A DNA stretch of 64,000 nucleotides from Arthrobacter pigmenti (GCF_011927905.1 NZ_JAATJL010000001.1:372001-436000); one strand, 5' to 3'. Positions 1 through 8,380 are shown, numbered from the stretch's first letter. The notes: generated by a model not told the origin, from the letters alone. Program-made: numbers and translations.

Positions 1-1
1 T

Positions 2-619
2 GGGATCACGCTGACCTCTACCACCGACTTGGAGGAAACGTCGGTGGAGCAGGTGGATGTCGCAACCCTCCCCGAAGAGGCGAACCCGGCCGACCTGCCG
101 CCGGGCGTCGCGGCATCCGGCCCGGACGAACCCGTACAGGTGGTGGCCTACGTCGATGTGAATTGCGTGCATTGCGCCAATTTCGAGCGGACCCATGCCG
201 AGCAGGTCGAGTCGTGGCTGAATGAGGGTGCGATCACGTTCGAGTACCGGAATGTCGCCTACCTGGACCCGAACTCGCAGACGCAGTACTCGTCGCGGGG
301 TGCCGCTGCGCTCGCCTGCGTCGCAGATATCTCGCCGGAAGCGTACTGGGACTTCTCCGTTGCGCTCTTCGGCAATTTCGAGAACGGTGAGCTGAACGAC
401 GGCGAGCTGGCGGAGATGGCTCAGGCCGCAGGATCGGCGGACATCTCGGGTTGCCTGGCTGAGAACACGTTCCGCCCGTGGGTGAAGTACACAACGCAGG
501 CGGGAGAGGTTCACGGAGTTGGCGGAACCCCCACCGTGTTTGTGGACGGAGAGGAAATCCCTGACCCGGTCAGCGATTTCGCCACGGTCACCCAGGAGAA
601 GATCGACGCCAAGAACTGA
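2..619 (+). CDS. DsbA-like thiol:disulfide oxidoreductase (5' end cut by window edge)
   Basis: This is a thioredoxin-fold protein of the DsbA/BdbD type, which acts on extracytoplasmic disulfides. The reading frame is open to the left edge, so the N-terminus (probably a signal anchor) is missing; the first in-window start-like codon, TTG at 29, is not a convincing start. The redox motif CVHC is encoded at 164-175, following the beta strand VVAYVDV. The cis-proline loop is GGTPTVFVDG near the C-terminus. Between them lies a helical insert typical of DsbA. An acidic, Pro-rich linker precedes the fold, as in membrane-tethered actinobacterial members. The gene ends shortly before tRNA-Thr. The family assignment is firm; the substrate is unknown. 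Confidence 0.85.
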   Translation, partial: GITLTSTTDLEETSVEQVDVATLPEEANPADLPPGVAASGPDEPVQVVAYVDVNCVHCANFERTHAEQVESWLNEGAITFEYRNVAYLDPNSQTQYSSRGAAALACVADISPEAYWDFSVALFGNFENGELNDGELAEMAQAAGSADISGCLAENTFRPWVKYTTQAGEVHGVGGTPTVFVDGEEIPDPVSDFATVTQEKIDAKN

Positions 620-690
620 TCCCGGAGCGCCGTCGCTGATTTCCCGGCAGCGGCGGCGCTGGGCTAACCTTGTGTAGCGCTGTTTTATGT

Positions 691-703
691 ACGACGACGG
701 CGC
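691..703 (+). repeat. Dispersed motif ACGACGACGGCGC (first of 22 copies of its 12-mer core)
   Basis: First copy of a short dispersed sequence. Exact copies of the 12-mer ACGACGACGGCG on the + strand start at 691, 2308, 5420, 8038, 15917, 25408, 41292, 45276, 51525 and 57015. Reverse-complement copies start at 6981, 14465, 15948, 22952, 38668, 41598, 45919, 48253, 51633, 57056, 60570 and 62177. Fourteen of these extend to the 13-mer ending in GC. Eleven-base near-copies start at 966, 20725, 30784, 40429 and 44992. Copies sit in intergenic DNA, in coding DNA of both senses and in terminator stems. This copy lies 20 bases upstream of tRNA-Thr. The function is unknown; the finding section discusses a DNA-uptake-sequence-like role. 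Confidence 0.85.
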
Positions 704-722
704 CCGCTGGCTCAGCCAGTCC

Positions 723-799
723 GCCTCCTTAGCTCAGTTGGCCAGAGCACCTGTCTTGTAAACAGGGGGTCGCCGGTTCGAATCCGGCAGGGGGCTCCA
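723..799 (+). tRNA. tRNA-Thr (anticodon TGT)
   Basis: A complete cloverleaf can be folded by eye. The acceptor stem GCCTCCT pairs with AGGGGGC (one G-U). The anticodon stem CCTGT/ACAGG encloses the loop CTTGTAA with anticodon TGT, which reads ACA threonine codons. The T arm is GCCGG-TTCGAAT-CCGGC. The 3' CCA is encoded in the DNA. It stands alone between the DsbA-like gene and a convergent HNH gene; the 89 bases after it hold nothing I recognise. Confidence 0.95.
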
Positions 800-888
800 T
801 ACACAGGCTTGGAAGTAGCCCGGTTGCGCTTCCCTCAGCTACCCGTCGCTCAGTCCGTTTCAAAGGCGCTTCACTTGGCTCGCTGGAA

Positions 889-1719
889 CTATTCCTCGGC
901 GAGCCGTTGTGCGAACGCCTCGGCGCGCAGCTGCTGCTCCGTCACAATCGTGCCCGGGAGGTGGCCGCCGTCGTCGATCATGGCGCGTAATTCTGCCACC
1001 GAATAGGGGTGCGGATGCCTTGAATGGGCCATGAAGTGGCAGTTGGGACACAGCGGGATGAGGTCAGCTACGGGGTCGAGCTCGTAGCTGACAGTGAGCT
1101 GCGCAGCCGGCACAACGTGGTGGACGTGAATGAGGTCCGTGGCTCGCTTACCGTACTTGACCTCGAAGTCGAATCCGCATGCCCGGCACTGGGAACCATG
1201 GTGGGCAACAGCCACCCGGGTGGCATCCGGGTCATGTTCGAATCGGTTGACGAAGGACCGTTTCAATGCCTGTGCCGGCAGCATGCCGGACGGTGGATCG
1301 ATGGAAGCGCTCGCCGGTGCAACGTGCTCCGACCACAGTGTGCGCATCGGACCTTCGTACTCCGGCGGAAGGAGCTGCGTGGCAGGTGGCTTGCTCCAAT
1401 TGACCTCCGGGACGGCCTGGAGCAATCGATGAATGGGAATGCCGTCTCCAAAGGGGAGCAAACAGTCGAGTTCAAGGAGGGCGTCACCAGCGCCGTCATT
1501 CGGATCGCTGGTGAGGATGCCGTGCCCGGTAACACCCCACCGGTGCGGATCGCCTTGGCCCAGGAGCCACGCGTCAGAGCGCAACGGCAGCTCGGCTAGG
1601 CCTTCGATCGTCCACTGGAGCACCAACCCGCCGGTCTCCTGAACGCGCTGGACCGCCCCGGGGTAGTGGCCGGGCCACCCCCGATGATCCGGCGACCAAG
1701 TGAGGACCACGGCAGTCAT
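889..1719 (-). CDS. HNH endonuclease with N-terminal EVE/PUA-like region
   Basis: A 276-residue protein with a C-terminal HNH nuclease domain: zinc ligands C178-x2-C181, the catalytic HVHH at 198-201, and CPNCH at 224-228. The N-terminal ~135 residues (start TAVVLTWSP, later WLLGQG and a VPEVNW segment) resemble the EVE/PUA-like readers of modified bases that are fused to HNH domains in McrA-type restriction enzymes. That part rests on remembered sequence style, not on a search. No methyltransferase lies nearby, so a stand-alone enzyme against modified DNA is an inference. A near-copy of the dispersed motif (966-976) encodes IDDGG near the C-terminus. Confidence 0.75.
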   Translation of the reverse strand: MTAVVLTWSPDHRGWPGHYPGAVQRVQETGGLVLQWTIEGLAELPLRSDAWLLGQGDPHRWGVTGHGILTSDPNDGAGDALLELDCLLPFGDGIPIHRLLQAVPEVNWSKPPATQLLPPEYEGPMRTLWSEHVAPASASIDPPSGMLPAQALKRSFVNRFEHDPDATRVAVAHHGSQCRACGFDFEVKYGKRATDLIHVHHVVPAAQLTVSYELDPVADLIPLCPNCHFMAHSRHPHPYSVAELRAMIDDGGHLPGTIVTEQQLRAEAFAQRLAEE

Positions 1720-1770
1720 GACACCAAGTGTGCCACCATCGCAAGGCTGGACGGGAAGTATGCTCGGAGC

Positions 1771-2220
1771 ATGGGGGAGACATCGACACCGCTAGCCGGC
1801 GCATTCTTTCGGATGGTTCTGTTCGGCGGCTTCGTTGGAGCGCTTGTGCCCGTCGGCATGCACATCATCACGACGTTCGGTTCGGCTTTTCCACACATTC
1901 TTACCGTGATTGCGCACTCTTGCATCGGCTTCTCCATCGGGCTCGTCGTGGCTGGATCAGCCGCGGGGCCGGCCGTTGGACTCCATACACTTGCCGCTAC
2001 TAAAGCCCCAAAGCTTTGTATTCCTGGAGCGGCCCTCGGAGGCGCTGCAGGCCCAGTCATCGGATCGAGTCTCCTGTTCGGATTGCCCGTGCCCGGATTC
2101 CTGTCGGTACTCGCATGGGCGTTCCTCCTGGCCAGTGCTGCTCTGACGGCGATCTACTTCACGAAACCGCTGCGGTCGTCAAACGGCAGACAGGCGACTG
2201 ACCGGCGCCCGATCGGCTAA
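1771..2220 (+). CDS. Hypothetical integral membrane protein (149 aa)
   Basis: A small membrane protein with about four hydrophobic segments rich in Gly and Ala (for example the stretches around FGGFVGALVP and CIGFSIGLVV). I chose the ATG at 1771 because it follows a GGAG-like ribosome site and avoids overlap with the divergent HNH gene whose start is at 1719. The last codons overlap the convergent terC gene by four bases. I do not recognise a family. The predicted topology is the only functional hint; with a short cytoplasmic tail it could be a small transporter component or a stress membrane protein. Confidence 0.6.
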   Translation: MGETSTPLAGAFFRMVLFGGFVGALVPVGMHIITTFGSAFPHILTVIAHSCIGFSIGLVVAGSAAGPAVGLHTLAATKAPKLCIPGAALGGAAGPVIGSSLLFGLPVPGFLSVLAWAFLLASAALTAIYFTKPLRSSNGRQATDRRPIG

Positions 2221-3248
2221 TCCCGCCCGCCGGTGCGGGCGCGCTCTGCGTCTGCGGCGAGTTCGGCGTCAACCTTTGCCTGCTTCGCCTTGGGGCTGAG
2301 CAGGCTGACGACGACGGCGGTCAGCAGGACTCCAACGATCACAGCGAGCGAAAGGTTGGTGTCAATTACGGGGACCCATCCGATGTGCTGGCCGCCGTTG
2401 ATGAACGGCAGTTCGTTCTCATGCATGGCGTGGAAAATCAGCTTCACACCGATGAACGCCAGAATCAGCGACAGCGCGTGCTTGAGGTAGACCAGGCGCG
2501 TCATCAGCCCGCCGAGCAGGAAGTACAGCTGGCGGAGACCCATCAGCGCGAACAGGTTCGCGGTGAACACGATGAACGGGCTTTCGGTCAGGCCGAAGAT
2601 CGCCGGAATCGAATCCACGGCGAACAACAGGTCGGTCAACCCGATCGTGATGAACACGATCAGCATCGGGGTGAAGACCTTCTTGCCGTTGACCACGGTC
2701 CGCACCTTGCCGCCGTCGTAATGCTCCGACATCGGCAGCACACCGCGCAGTTTGGCGATGATCTTGTTCTCTTTGTCCTCTTCCTCTTCACCGGAGTCCT
2801 TGGCCTGGTGGTAGGCGGTCCAGAGCAGGAACGCACCGAAGATGTAGAAGATCCAGGAGAAGTTACTGATCAACGCGGCGCCGAGGAGGATGAAGATACC
2901 GCGCAGCACCAGGGCGATGATGATACCCACCATCAGCACTTCCTGCTGGTACTTCCGAGGCACCGAGAAGCGGGCCATGATGATGATGAACACGAACAGG
3001 TTATCGATGCTCAAGCTGTACTCAGTCACCCAACCAGCCACGAACTGTTTCCCGAAGTCATCGCCGGCAATCAGGAACATGAGGACCGCGAACGCTGAAG
3101 CGAGACCAACGTAGAAGCCGACCCAGAGGCCGGCTTCCTTCATGGATGGTTCATGGGGGCGCTTCACTACGAGCAGCAAGTCCAACAGGAGCACAAGGCC
3201 CAGGACGACGAAGGTGCATATTTCGAAGGCAAGGGGCAGTTCAAGCAC
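2217..3248 (-). CDS. TerC family integral membrane protein
   Basis: A 343-residue polytopic membrane protein of the TerC/Alx family. The family is linked to tellurium resistance and, in studied bacteria, to manganese export or metal loading of exported enzymes. Typical TerC features are the acidic membrane motifs WVTEYSLSIDNLFVF and FAVDSIPAIFGLTE, where the Asp/Glu residues are probable metal ligands. About eight to nine helices are visible, with a charged cytoplasmic loop (SGEEEEDKE) in the middle. The start is a GTG with AGAGG eight bases upstream. The leader carries a Mn riboswitch-like sequence, which fits a metal role. One dispersed motif copy lies antisense near the C-terminus at 2308. 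Confidence 0.9.
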   Translation of the reverse strand: MLELPLAFEICTFVVLGLVLLLDLLLVVKRPHEPSMKEAGLWVGFYVGLASAFAVLMFLIAGDDFGKQFVAGWVTEYSLSIDNLFVFIIIMARFSVPRKYQQEVLMVGIIIALVLRGIFILLGAALISNFSWIFYIFGAFLLWTAYHQAKDSGEEEEDKENKIIAKLRGVLPMSEHYDGGKVRTVVNGKKVFTPMLIVFITIGLTDLLFAVDSIPAIFGLTESPFIVFTANLFALMGLRQLYFLLGGLMTRLVYLKHALSLILAFIGVKLIFHAMHENELPFINGGQHIGWVPVIDTNLSLAVIVGVLLTAVVVSLLSPKAKQAKVDAELAADAERARTGGRD

Positions 3249-3267
3249 TGGGAAGTCCTCTCATAGA

Positions 3268-3375
3268 CCAGGACCAAGTCTCTCCACCGCGAGCAGGCGC
3301 GGCCGCTACGCTCGGTAGACCTTCTGGATCTACGTATTGACGTTCGTAGCGCTGAGGGATACTCCCTTGCGTTCG
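3268..3375 (-). promoter_or_regulatory. yybP-ykoY-like (Mn2+) riboswitch leader of terC
   Basis: Read on the minus strand, the terC leader contains AAGGGAGTATCCCT (3355-3368), a CGTCAATACGTAG segment, a hairpin CCAGAAGGTCT, and GGTGGAGAGACTT (3278-3289 region). These match the two conserved loops of the yybP-ykoY Mn2+ riboswitch (GGGAGUA and GAGAC) and the CGUCAACAUAC segment of E. coli alx. TerC genes are known clients of this riboswitch. The outer stem looks weak by hand, so the exact ends are approximate. Confidence 0.6.
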
Positions 3376-3421
3376 GGTAAGCCTACAGTGTTGCCAACCA
3401 ACCGCCGTCGTACCCGACCCT

Positions 3422-4036
3422 CTAACATGTCTCCGACGACGGCAGAAGGCTCAGGACCTCCTGGAGACGTGAATCCGGCAGCCAAAGCGCTGCGTTCCAG
3501 CCCGCGCGCCGCGCAGCGTCCACGTTCGCCTGATCGTCATCGATGAGACAAATTCGCTTCCCTGCGATGCCTATCCGCCGTTCGATAGTCCGGTAGAACT
3601 CGGGATCCGACTTCCTGCAACCCAGATCGGCGGCGTAGTGCATGCGGTCGAAATGATCCTGCAGGCCGAGTTTCTCCCATAAGTGCTTCGCTCGGTGATG
3701 CTCCTGCACGGTCGCCAGCTGGGTTGACATGCCAGTGGCACGCACTGCGTCGATGTCGGCGAGCAGACGGCGATCCAACTCCGAGTCGTTCGCGAACCAG
3801 TACTCCACGAAGTCGCCACAGGACACGTCCGGCGCGATGTCCGCTAACACCGGCCCTAGCCGCTCAAGGAGATCCGCCCGGCCAGTGACGACGTCCTCGA
3901 AATGCGTATCGAAGAACTCACGTTGGAGCTCGTCGGGATCGATCCCCAATTCCCCCTGCAACGTGGCATACCAGACACGCCCCGGCGGCTGCCGGATCAG
4001 GACGCCGTCGACGTCGACCATCAGCACTGTTGGCAT
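3422..4036 (-). CDS. HAD-superfamily hydrolase
   Basis: A ~204-residue haloacid-dehalogenase-type phosphatase. Motif I is DVDGV (nucleophile and acid/base Asp) just after the start, a cap of about 70 residues follows, then a motif-III lysine near RKSDPEFY and motif IV LIDDDQANVDAARRAGW. The start MPTVLMVDVDG at 4036 is preferred over an upstream alternative at 4069 because HAD proteins begin a few residues before motif I. Members of this branch often act on sugar or nucleotide phosphates; the substrate cannot be read from sequence. It is a single gene on the minus strand between the secreted protease and terC. Confidence 0.85.
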   Translation of the reverse strand: MPTVLMVDVDGVLIRQPPGRVWYATLQGELGIDPDELQREFFDTHFEDVVTGRADLLERLGPVLADIAPDVSCGDFVEYWFANDSELDRRLLADIDAVRATGMSTQLATVQEHHRAKHLWEKLGLQDHFDRMHYAADLGCRKSDPEFYRTIERRIGIAGKRICLIDDDQANVDAARRAGWNAALWLPDSRLQEVLSLLPSSETC

Positions 4037-4113
4037 GCTCACCACCCGATCACCCGCAACAGACAGCACACTTCCAACACTACTTAGCTACGGGCTTCAG
4101 CGTCGCCGACCAT

Positions 4114-6417
4114 TCAGGGAGCTGGCGCCAGCTGAACGGCGTCGAACTTTTCATGGAACCGGTACATGAAGGCTGCCATGACGTCGCGGTTCACGGCGGT
4201 GTATGGCCGGAACTCCTGATTGTCGCCCACCGACCAGCCTTCGCTGACCTTCGATTCCGCGAGCCAGGCTATCTCCTTGTAAAAAATGTGGGTTGTTGGC
4301 ACATCGACGAATGGTGAGCGTGCAGGTGGGGCGTAGTCATACTCGTTGAAACCGGCGAGCCTATACATGAAGACCGCCATCACGTCACGGTTCACCGGCT
4401 CATACGGGCGGAAGGACCGCGTTCCGTTCCGGTTGGCCCACCCCTCGCTGACCTTCGATTCCGCGAGCCAGGCAATCTCCTTATAGAAGACGTGGGTAGT
4501 CGGGACATCCGTGAAAGGTGACCTGGCTGGCGGGGCGTACTCCAGGCTGCCTGCGAGTCTGTACATGAAGCGCGCCATCACGTCACGATTCACCGCCAAC
4601 AGTGGTCGATAGGTGGAGGTGCCGTCGTCGTTATTCCAGCCAAGGCTGATGTGCCTTGCCGCCATCCAGGAAATCTCACGGTGAAAGATCCGGCCCGCCC
4701 TCACATCGACGAACGGTGCGGGAACCGCCAGGGTATTCTTTGAGGTCGCGCTCGCGGCCCTGTATCCCGGCTTGGACCCTGTTACCTTCACGGACAGTAC
4801 CGTGCCGATGTCGGCCGAGGTGACGTTATGCCGGGAGCCTGTTGCTCCGAAGATGGGGTTTCCTGACCGATACCACTGGTACCTGAGCGTTGCACCGGCT
4901 GTCCAGGAACCGGGGACAACATCCAGCGGGTAGCCGACAGCAGAGAACCCGGTGATGATCGGCGTCGGCGCCTCGAATGTCTTCAGCGACGCCGATGCTG
5001 CAGCAACAGCTGCCGTTCCGTCGACGAGCCCCGTGCCACACCCGAGGGCGCAGGGCACAGGCAGCGGACGAGCGCTCTGCTTCATCAGGGATTCGACCTG
5101 TGCCGGGGACAGGGCTGGATTCAGCGACAGCATGAGGGCGGCCGCACCGGCAACATGCGGCGCCGCCATGGAAGTGCCCTCCATCATCGCGTACGACTCA
5201 GAAGCCGGACCTGTGTCCCCGCTGTTCCAGGTCGACAGAATTCCGCCCTCATCACCGGTGACGAAGTCGCCGCCAGGGGCGCTGACATCCACGCCCGTGC
5301 CGAAATTCGAGTACAACGCTCGCGCACCGTCCCGCCCAGTGGCGCCGACACTGATAACGTTGGCGCAGTTCGCGGGAGCCACGTTCGCAACATTCTGATC
5401 CTCATTGCCCGCGGCCACAACGACGACGGCGCCCCGCTGGGTTGCCGTATCGATTGCCGACTGGAAAACGCCGTCACATGCGCCGTCTGCACCGAGGCTG
5501 AGATTGATAACCTTCGCAGGCGTCGGGTTAGCGGGGACGTTGGACACGGAACCGCCTGCCGCCCACACGATAGCGTCTGCAATATCGCTTTCCCAGCCCC
5601 CGCATGCGCCGAGGGCCCGCACAGGCTGGACCTTTGCACCGTAGGCAACGCCTGCAACACCTAAACCGTTGTTGGCTTGGGCAGCGACTATCCCGGCAAC
5701 GTGCGTACCGTGCCAACTGGACGGGATACGCTCGGTGCCGTTTCCGGTGGGGACGTCGCACCAGTCTCCGGGGTCCTGGGGATTGTTGTCGCGTCCGTTC
5801 CCGTCCACGGCTACGTCGAGGTCCGAAACGAAGTCGTAGCCGCCGATCACGTTCCCGGCAAGGTCCCTGTGCGTGGTGATACCCGTATCAATGACTGCAA
5901 CCCGCACGCCCGCGCCGGTCGAACGGTCCCACGCCGCATTCAGCCTCATACCGGCGATCTGATCCGACAGGTTCCACTGGTCCGGGTAGAACGGGTCGGT
6001 GGGCGTGGCGGCAGCCTTCACCCAGCGGTCCACTTCGGCGTACTCCACGTCGGGACGTGCACTGAGTTCATCGAGTACAGCCTGGGCCTGGGCGGGTGTC
6101 AGGTCTCCTCCCGCTGCAGTGACAGCGGCGCCGTCGACAGTTGTCTTCACTTCCGTCAGAGGCGTATGGGCGACCCTCGAGGCATCGAGGTACGCCTCCT
6201 GACGCACTCCGGCGTTCACTGCGCCGGCTCCCGCGAACTTCACAATAAAGCGGTCCGGATACTCCACGCCGTCGAGGGAAGTAGCCGATTCAAGCATTGT
6301 GAAAGAAAGCTCCGCGCCGGACGCAGGAACGGCGACGAGTGAGCCTGCGGTTACTGATGCGAGGACGAGCGCAGCTGCGGCTGAAGACAACCCACGGCGG
6401 GTACGGGAAACGATCAC
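4114..6417 (-). CDS. Secreted subtilisin-like serine protease (S8) with three C-terminal SLH-like repeats
   Basis: A ~767-residue secreted protease. From the GTG at 6417: a signal peptide (RTRRGLSS then a hydrophobic Ala/Val run), an I9-like propeptide, and the peptidase S8 domain with catalytic Asp177 (VAVIDTGI), His236 (WHGTHVAG) and Ser416 (GTSMAAPHVAG). An Ig-like/surface domain follows (WTAGATLRYQWYRSG), then three repeats of about 60 residues (FVDV..F..EI.W.A...IS.GW) resembling S-layer homology domains, visible as DNA repeats across 4145-4700. The SLH-type tail suggests attachment to wall polymers. An in-frame start at 6567 exists but overlaps the upstream gene; no strong ribosome site marks either. 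One dispersed motif copy (5420-5432) lies antisense inside GAVVVVAAGN. Confidence 0.88.
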   Translation of the reverse strand: MIVSRTRRGLSSAAAALVLASVTAGSLVAVPASGAELSFTMLESATSLDGVEYPDRFIVKFAGAGAVNAGVRQEAYLDASRVAHTPLTEVKTTVDGAAVTAAGGDLTPAQAQAVLDELSARPDVEYAEVDRWVKAAATPTDPFYPDQWNLSDQIAGMRLNAAWDRSTGAGVRVAVIDTGITTHRDLAGNVIGGYDFVSDLDVAVDGNGRDNNPQDPGDWCDVPTGNGTERIPSSWHGTHVAGIVAAQANNGLGVAGVAYGAKVQPVRALGACGGWESDIADAIVWAAGGSVSNVPANPTPAKVINLSLGADGACDGVFQSAIDTATQRGAVVVVAAGNEDQNVANVAPANCANVISVGATGRDGARALYSNFGTGVDVSAPGGDFVTGDEGGILSTWNSGDTGPASESYAMMEGTSMAAPHVAGAAALMLSLNPALSPAQVESLMKQSARPLPVPCALGCGTGLVDGTAAVAAASASLKTFEAPTPIITGFSAVGYPLDVVPGSWTAGATLRYQWYRSGNPIFGATGSRHNVTSADIGTVLSVKVTGSKPGYRAASATSKNTLAVPAPFVDVRAGRIFHREISWMAARHISLGWNNDDGTSTYRPLLAVNRDVMARFMYRLAGSLEYAPPARSPFTDVPTTHVFYKEIAWLAESKVSEGWANRNGTRSFRPYEPVNRDVMAVFMYRLAGFNEYDYAPPARSPFVDVPTTHIFYKEIAWLAESKVSEGWSVGDNQEFRPYTAVNRDVMAAFMYRFHEKFDAVQLAPAP

Positions 6418-6538
6418 CGTTGAATCATGCCAGCGGGACCCACGGAAAACCCTATGTTTCGCCCTGCGCGACCCAAAGCTGATCCACTTCTGCGTTTCCG
6501 CTGAGGCTAGCGACAAATTCGCTGCATCAAGGTCTGTA

Positions 6539-6838
6539 TCAAGCTGCGCGCGCCCATCCCACGGCATGTCCCCAGTCGCCGTGGTCTACGTCGATCAGTT
6601 CACCGTTCTCACCGCAGCAGAAATCGACGGGCTCGCCGTAACCTTCGCATTCCGGGTCGGTGCACTTCTCGGACAGGACGCCTGCGTACTCATTCCCGTA
6701 TTCAAGCTCCCACTGGTCCACCTGGCTCATTGCCCATGCATTGCCCCGGAGGGCGAGTTCACGGAGCTCCTCGATGGTGTAGCGGTGGCCCTTCTCAGGG
6801 TGGCTGACAGTGCTTTTCGGCTGTGCTGATGTGTTCAT
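6539..6838 (-). CDS. Hypothetical small Cys-containing protein (99 aa)
   Basis: A short soluble protein. Residues 20-45 look helical (EELRELALRGNAWAMSQVDQW). The C-terminal half carries CTDPEC and FCCGEN, four to five cysteines that could bind zinc, followed by an acidic His-containing end (DVDHGDWGHAVGW). It is not recognisable as a known family. It lies upstream of the secreted protease on the same strand with ~120 bases between them, so a shared transcript is possible but unproven. Confidence 0.55.
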   Translation of the reverse strand: MNTSAQPKSTVSHPEKGHRYTIEELRELALRGNAWAMSQVDQWELEYGNEYAGVLSEKCTDPECEGYGEPVDFCCGENGELIDVDHGDWGHAVGWARAA

Positions 6839-6900
6839 GCGATCAAGGTACTGCCGGGCACCGACATTTTCGTTTGAACGCGTCTGGCGAGTCGGGAGGG

Positions 6901-7503
6901 CTACGAATTAACTGGCAGCAGCGCGGACTGCACGGCGATGATGTTCTGCCCGTACTTGGCGTCGTACGCGTCCTGGAGCGCGCCGTCGTCGTAAACGACT
7001 GTGACGAAGAGGTAGCCGTTCTCGACCCATGCGGTAAGCAGCTCTGCGTCTTTGGCCATGAAAAGCTCTTCCTGCAGACGGACCAGATCGGCTTCGTCTC
7101 CCACCCCGGGGCTTTCCTTGTCGGTTCGCGGGTCAACAGGTGCAGGCGGATCGTACAGGGACAGTGGAATCGGAGGCTGCGTCACGGTCAGGGCAGAGCC
7201 ATCCCACGTTCCCTGGACGGCATAGGTACCCCAGGTGACACCACTCGCGCTTTGGGACTGCTCCACCGCGGACCAGTCCCAGCCGATAAGTTCCGGACCG
7301 GAACACTGCGGCGGGTACGACTCCATGACGCCGCCGAGACAGAACAGGGTGGGCCCGCCGTCCTTCGAGAGGACGGTTCCCTGGCCGATCAATTCCTCCG
7401 AAGCGGCAGGCTGCGGTTCATCGACGGTGCCGCCAGGAGTGGACACCGCGCCGCATCCTGTGAGGACCAGCAGGACGCCCAGAGAGAGGCGGCCTTTCAC
7501 CAC
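6901..7503 (-). CDS. Putative lipoprotein (200 aa)
   Basis: The N-terminus MVKGRLSLGVLLVLTGC is a short lipoprotein signal with lipobox LTGC (Cys17). The mature part is rich in Pro, Gly and Trp, with two extra cysteines (LFCLGG and PQCSGPEL) that could form a disulfide. No catalytic motif is visible. The start overlaps the end of the upstream gene (7497-7943) by seven bases, so the two are probably co-translated. The dispersed motif at 6980-6992 is in the sense direction and encodes YDDGALQ. The function is unknown. Confidence 0.7.
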   Translation of the reverse strand: MVKGRLSLGVLLVLTGCGAVSTPGGTVDEPQPAASEELIGQGTVLSKDGGPTLFCLGGVMESYPPQCSGPELIGWDWSAVEQSQSASGVTWGTYAVQGTWDGSALTVTQPPIPLSLYDPPAPVDPRTDKESPGVGDEADLVRLQEELFMAKDAELLTAWVENGYLFVTVVYDDGALQDAYDAKYGQNIIAVQSALLPVNS

Positions 7504-7943
7504 AAAGCCTCCAGATCAGCGTTCGCCGCCGCCAGCAGATGCTCCCTGTCATCGAGTACGTCAACCGGACGTTCACCGTGCAGGTACCCGTTGGGCGCGC
7601 ACAGCCACTGCAGGATGTGCCTGTCCTTCCAGCCTGCGCTGAGGCTGATCCTGGCGACCTCGGCGATGACGGGCCTTACCGTTCGAGCTTCCCGATCGAA
7701 TTGAAAGCCGGGGTACAGCACGCGTCCGGCCTTGGTGGCGACTCCCAGGATGCGGCGTTCAGCGGCCAAGCAGCCGGCTGGCGGCCACCCCGGGCCAAGC
7801 AGCAAATCTACTTCAGCAGCGCTCAGCAAACCGAACTCAAGTTCGATCGCCCTCCAACGGGCGCAGGCTGCACGTACCGAGCGTGAGTGCGCCTCAGGAT
7901 GCGCAGTCGCCTCAAGCGTGACCCGGGCCGAGCCGCTTTTCAT
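7497..7943 (-). CDS. MbcA/ParS/Xre-type antitoxin-like protein without visible toxin
   Basis: A 148-residue protein whose C-terminal third (LQWLCAPNGYLHGERPVDVLDD, split by position 112-133, then a helix ending LEALW) resembles the toxin-binding domain of MbcA/ParS/Xre antitoxins (DUF2384-like), where a GxxP.D.L pattern is conserved. The N-terminal part has a helix and a LLSAAEVDLLLG segment that could be a degenerate DNA-binding region. No RES-domain toxin is adjacent; the downstream gene is a lipoprotein. It may be an orphan antitoxin or a repurposed regulator. Similarity is from pattern only. Confidence 0.5.
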   Translation of the reverse strand: MKSGSARVTLEATAHPEAHSRSVRAACARWRAIELEFGLLSAAEVDLLLGPGWPPAGCLAAERRILGVATKAGRVLYPGFQFDREARTVRPVIAEVARISLSAGWKDRHILQWLCAPNGYLHGERPVDVLDDREHLLAAANADLEALW

Positions 7944-8035
7944 ACGGCAAAGGTACTGCTAAGCGCAGTTCAAAAACACACTTGATAGACAATCGACACT
8001 GAAACGGAATATAGGACGGTCTTACCACGTGAAAA

Positions 8036-8380
8036 TCACGACGACGGCGTGCACGCCTCACGCAACGCATCCACAGATTCAGCCGGAACTTCGTCCCCGG
8101 CGGCAGCAATTTCGCCCAGTGGTTCCGTAATCTCGGCGGGCACGCCGGCAGTCTCCGCAGCCGTCACCAGTCCGCCCAGCAGTTCCTTGTCCTCCACGCT
8201 GACGAGGCCATCCTCCACCAAGCCGCACACCTGCGACCGGACCTCATCAGCGGCGGCGTTGGCCACTTGCGACGCAGCATCGCTGGCAATGTCGCCGGCC
8301 GTCTCCTCGATCTGGTTGCAGCCCACCAGAATGGCAGCCGTGGGCACGAGAATGAGCAGTGCTGCTAGTTTCTTCACCAC
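8036..8380 (-). CDS. Small putative lipoprotein (114 aa)
   Basis: It has a clear lipoprotein signal (KKLAALLILVPTAAILVGC, lipobox LVGC). The mature region is Ala/Glu/Asp-rich and mostly helical, with a pair of cysteines (SQVCGL and EACTPSS) that could be bridged. A copy of the dispersed motif (8038-8050) forms the very last codons and stop (TPSS then TGA). The 92 bases upstream, to the 7497-7943 gene, show no clear feature. The function is unknown. Confidence 0.65.
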   Translation of the reverse strand: MVKKLAALLILVPTAAILVGCNQIEETAGDIASDAASQVANAAADEVRSQVCGLVEDGLVSVEDKELLGGLVTAAETAGVPAEITEPLGEIAAAGDEVPAESVDALREACTPSS

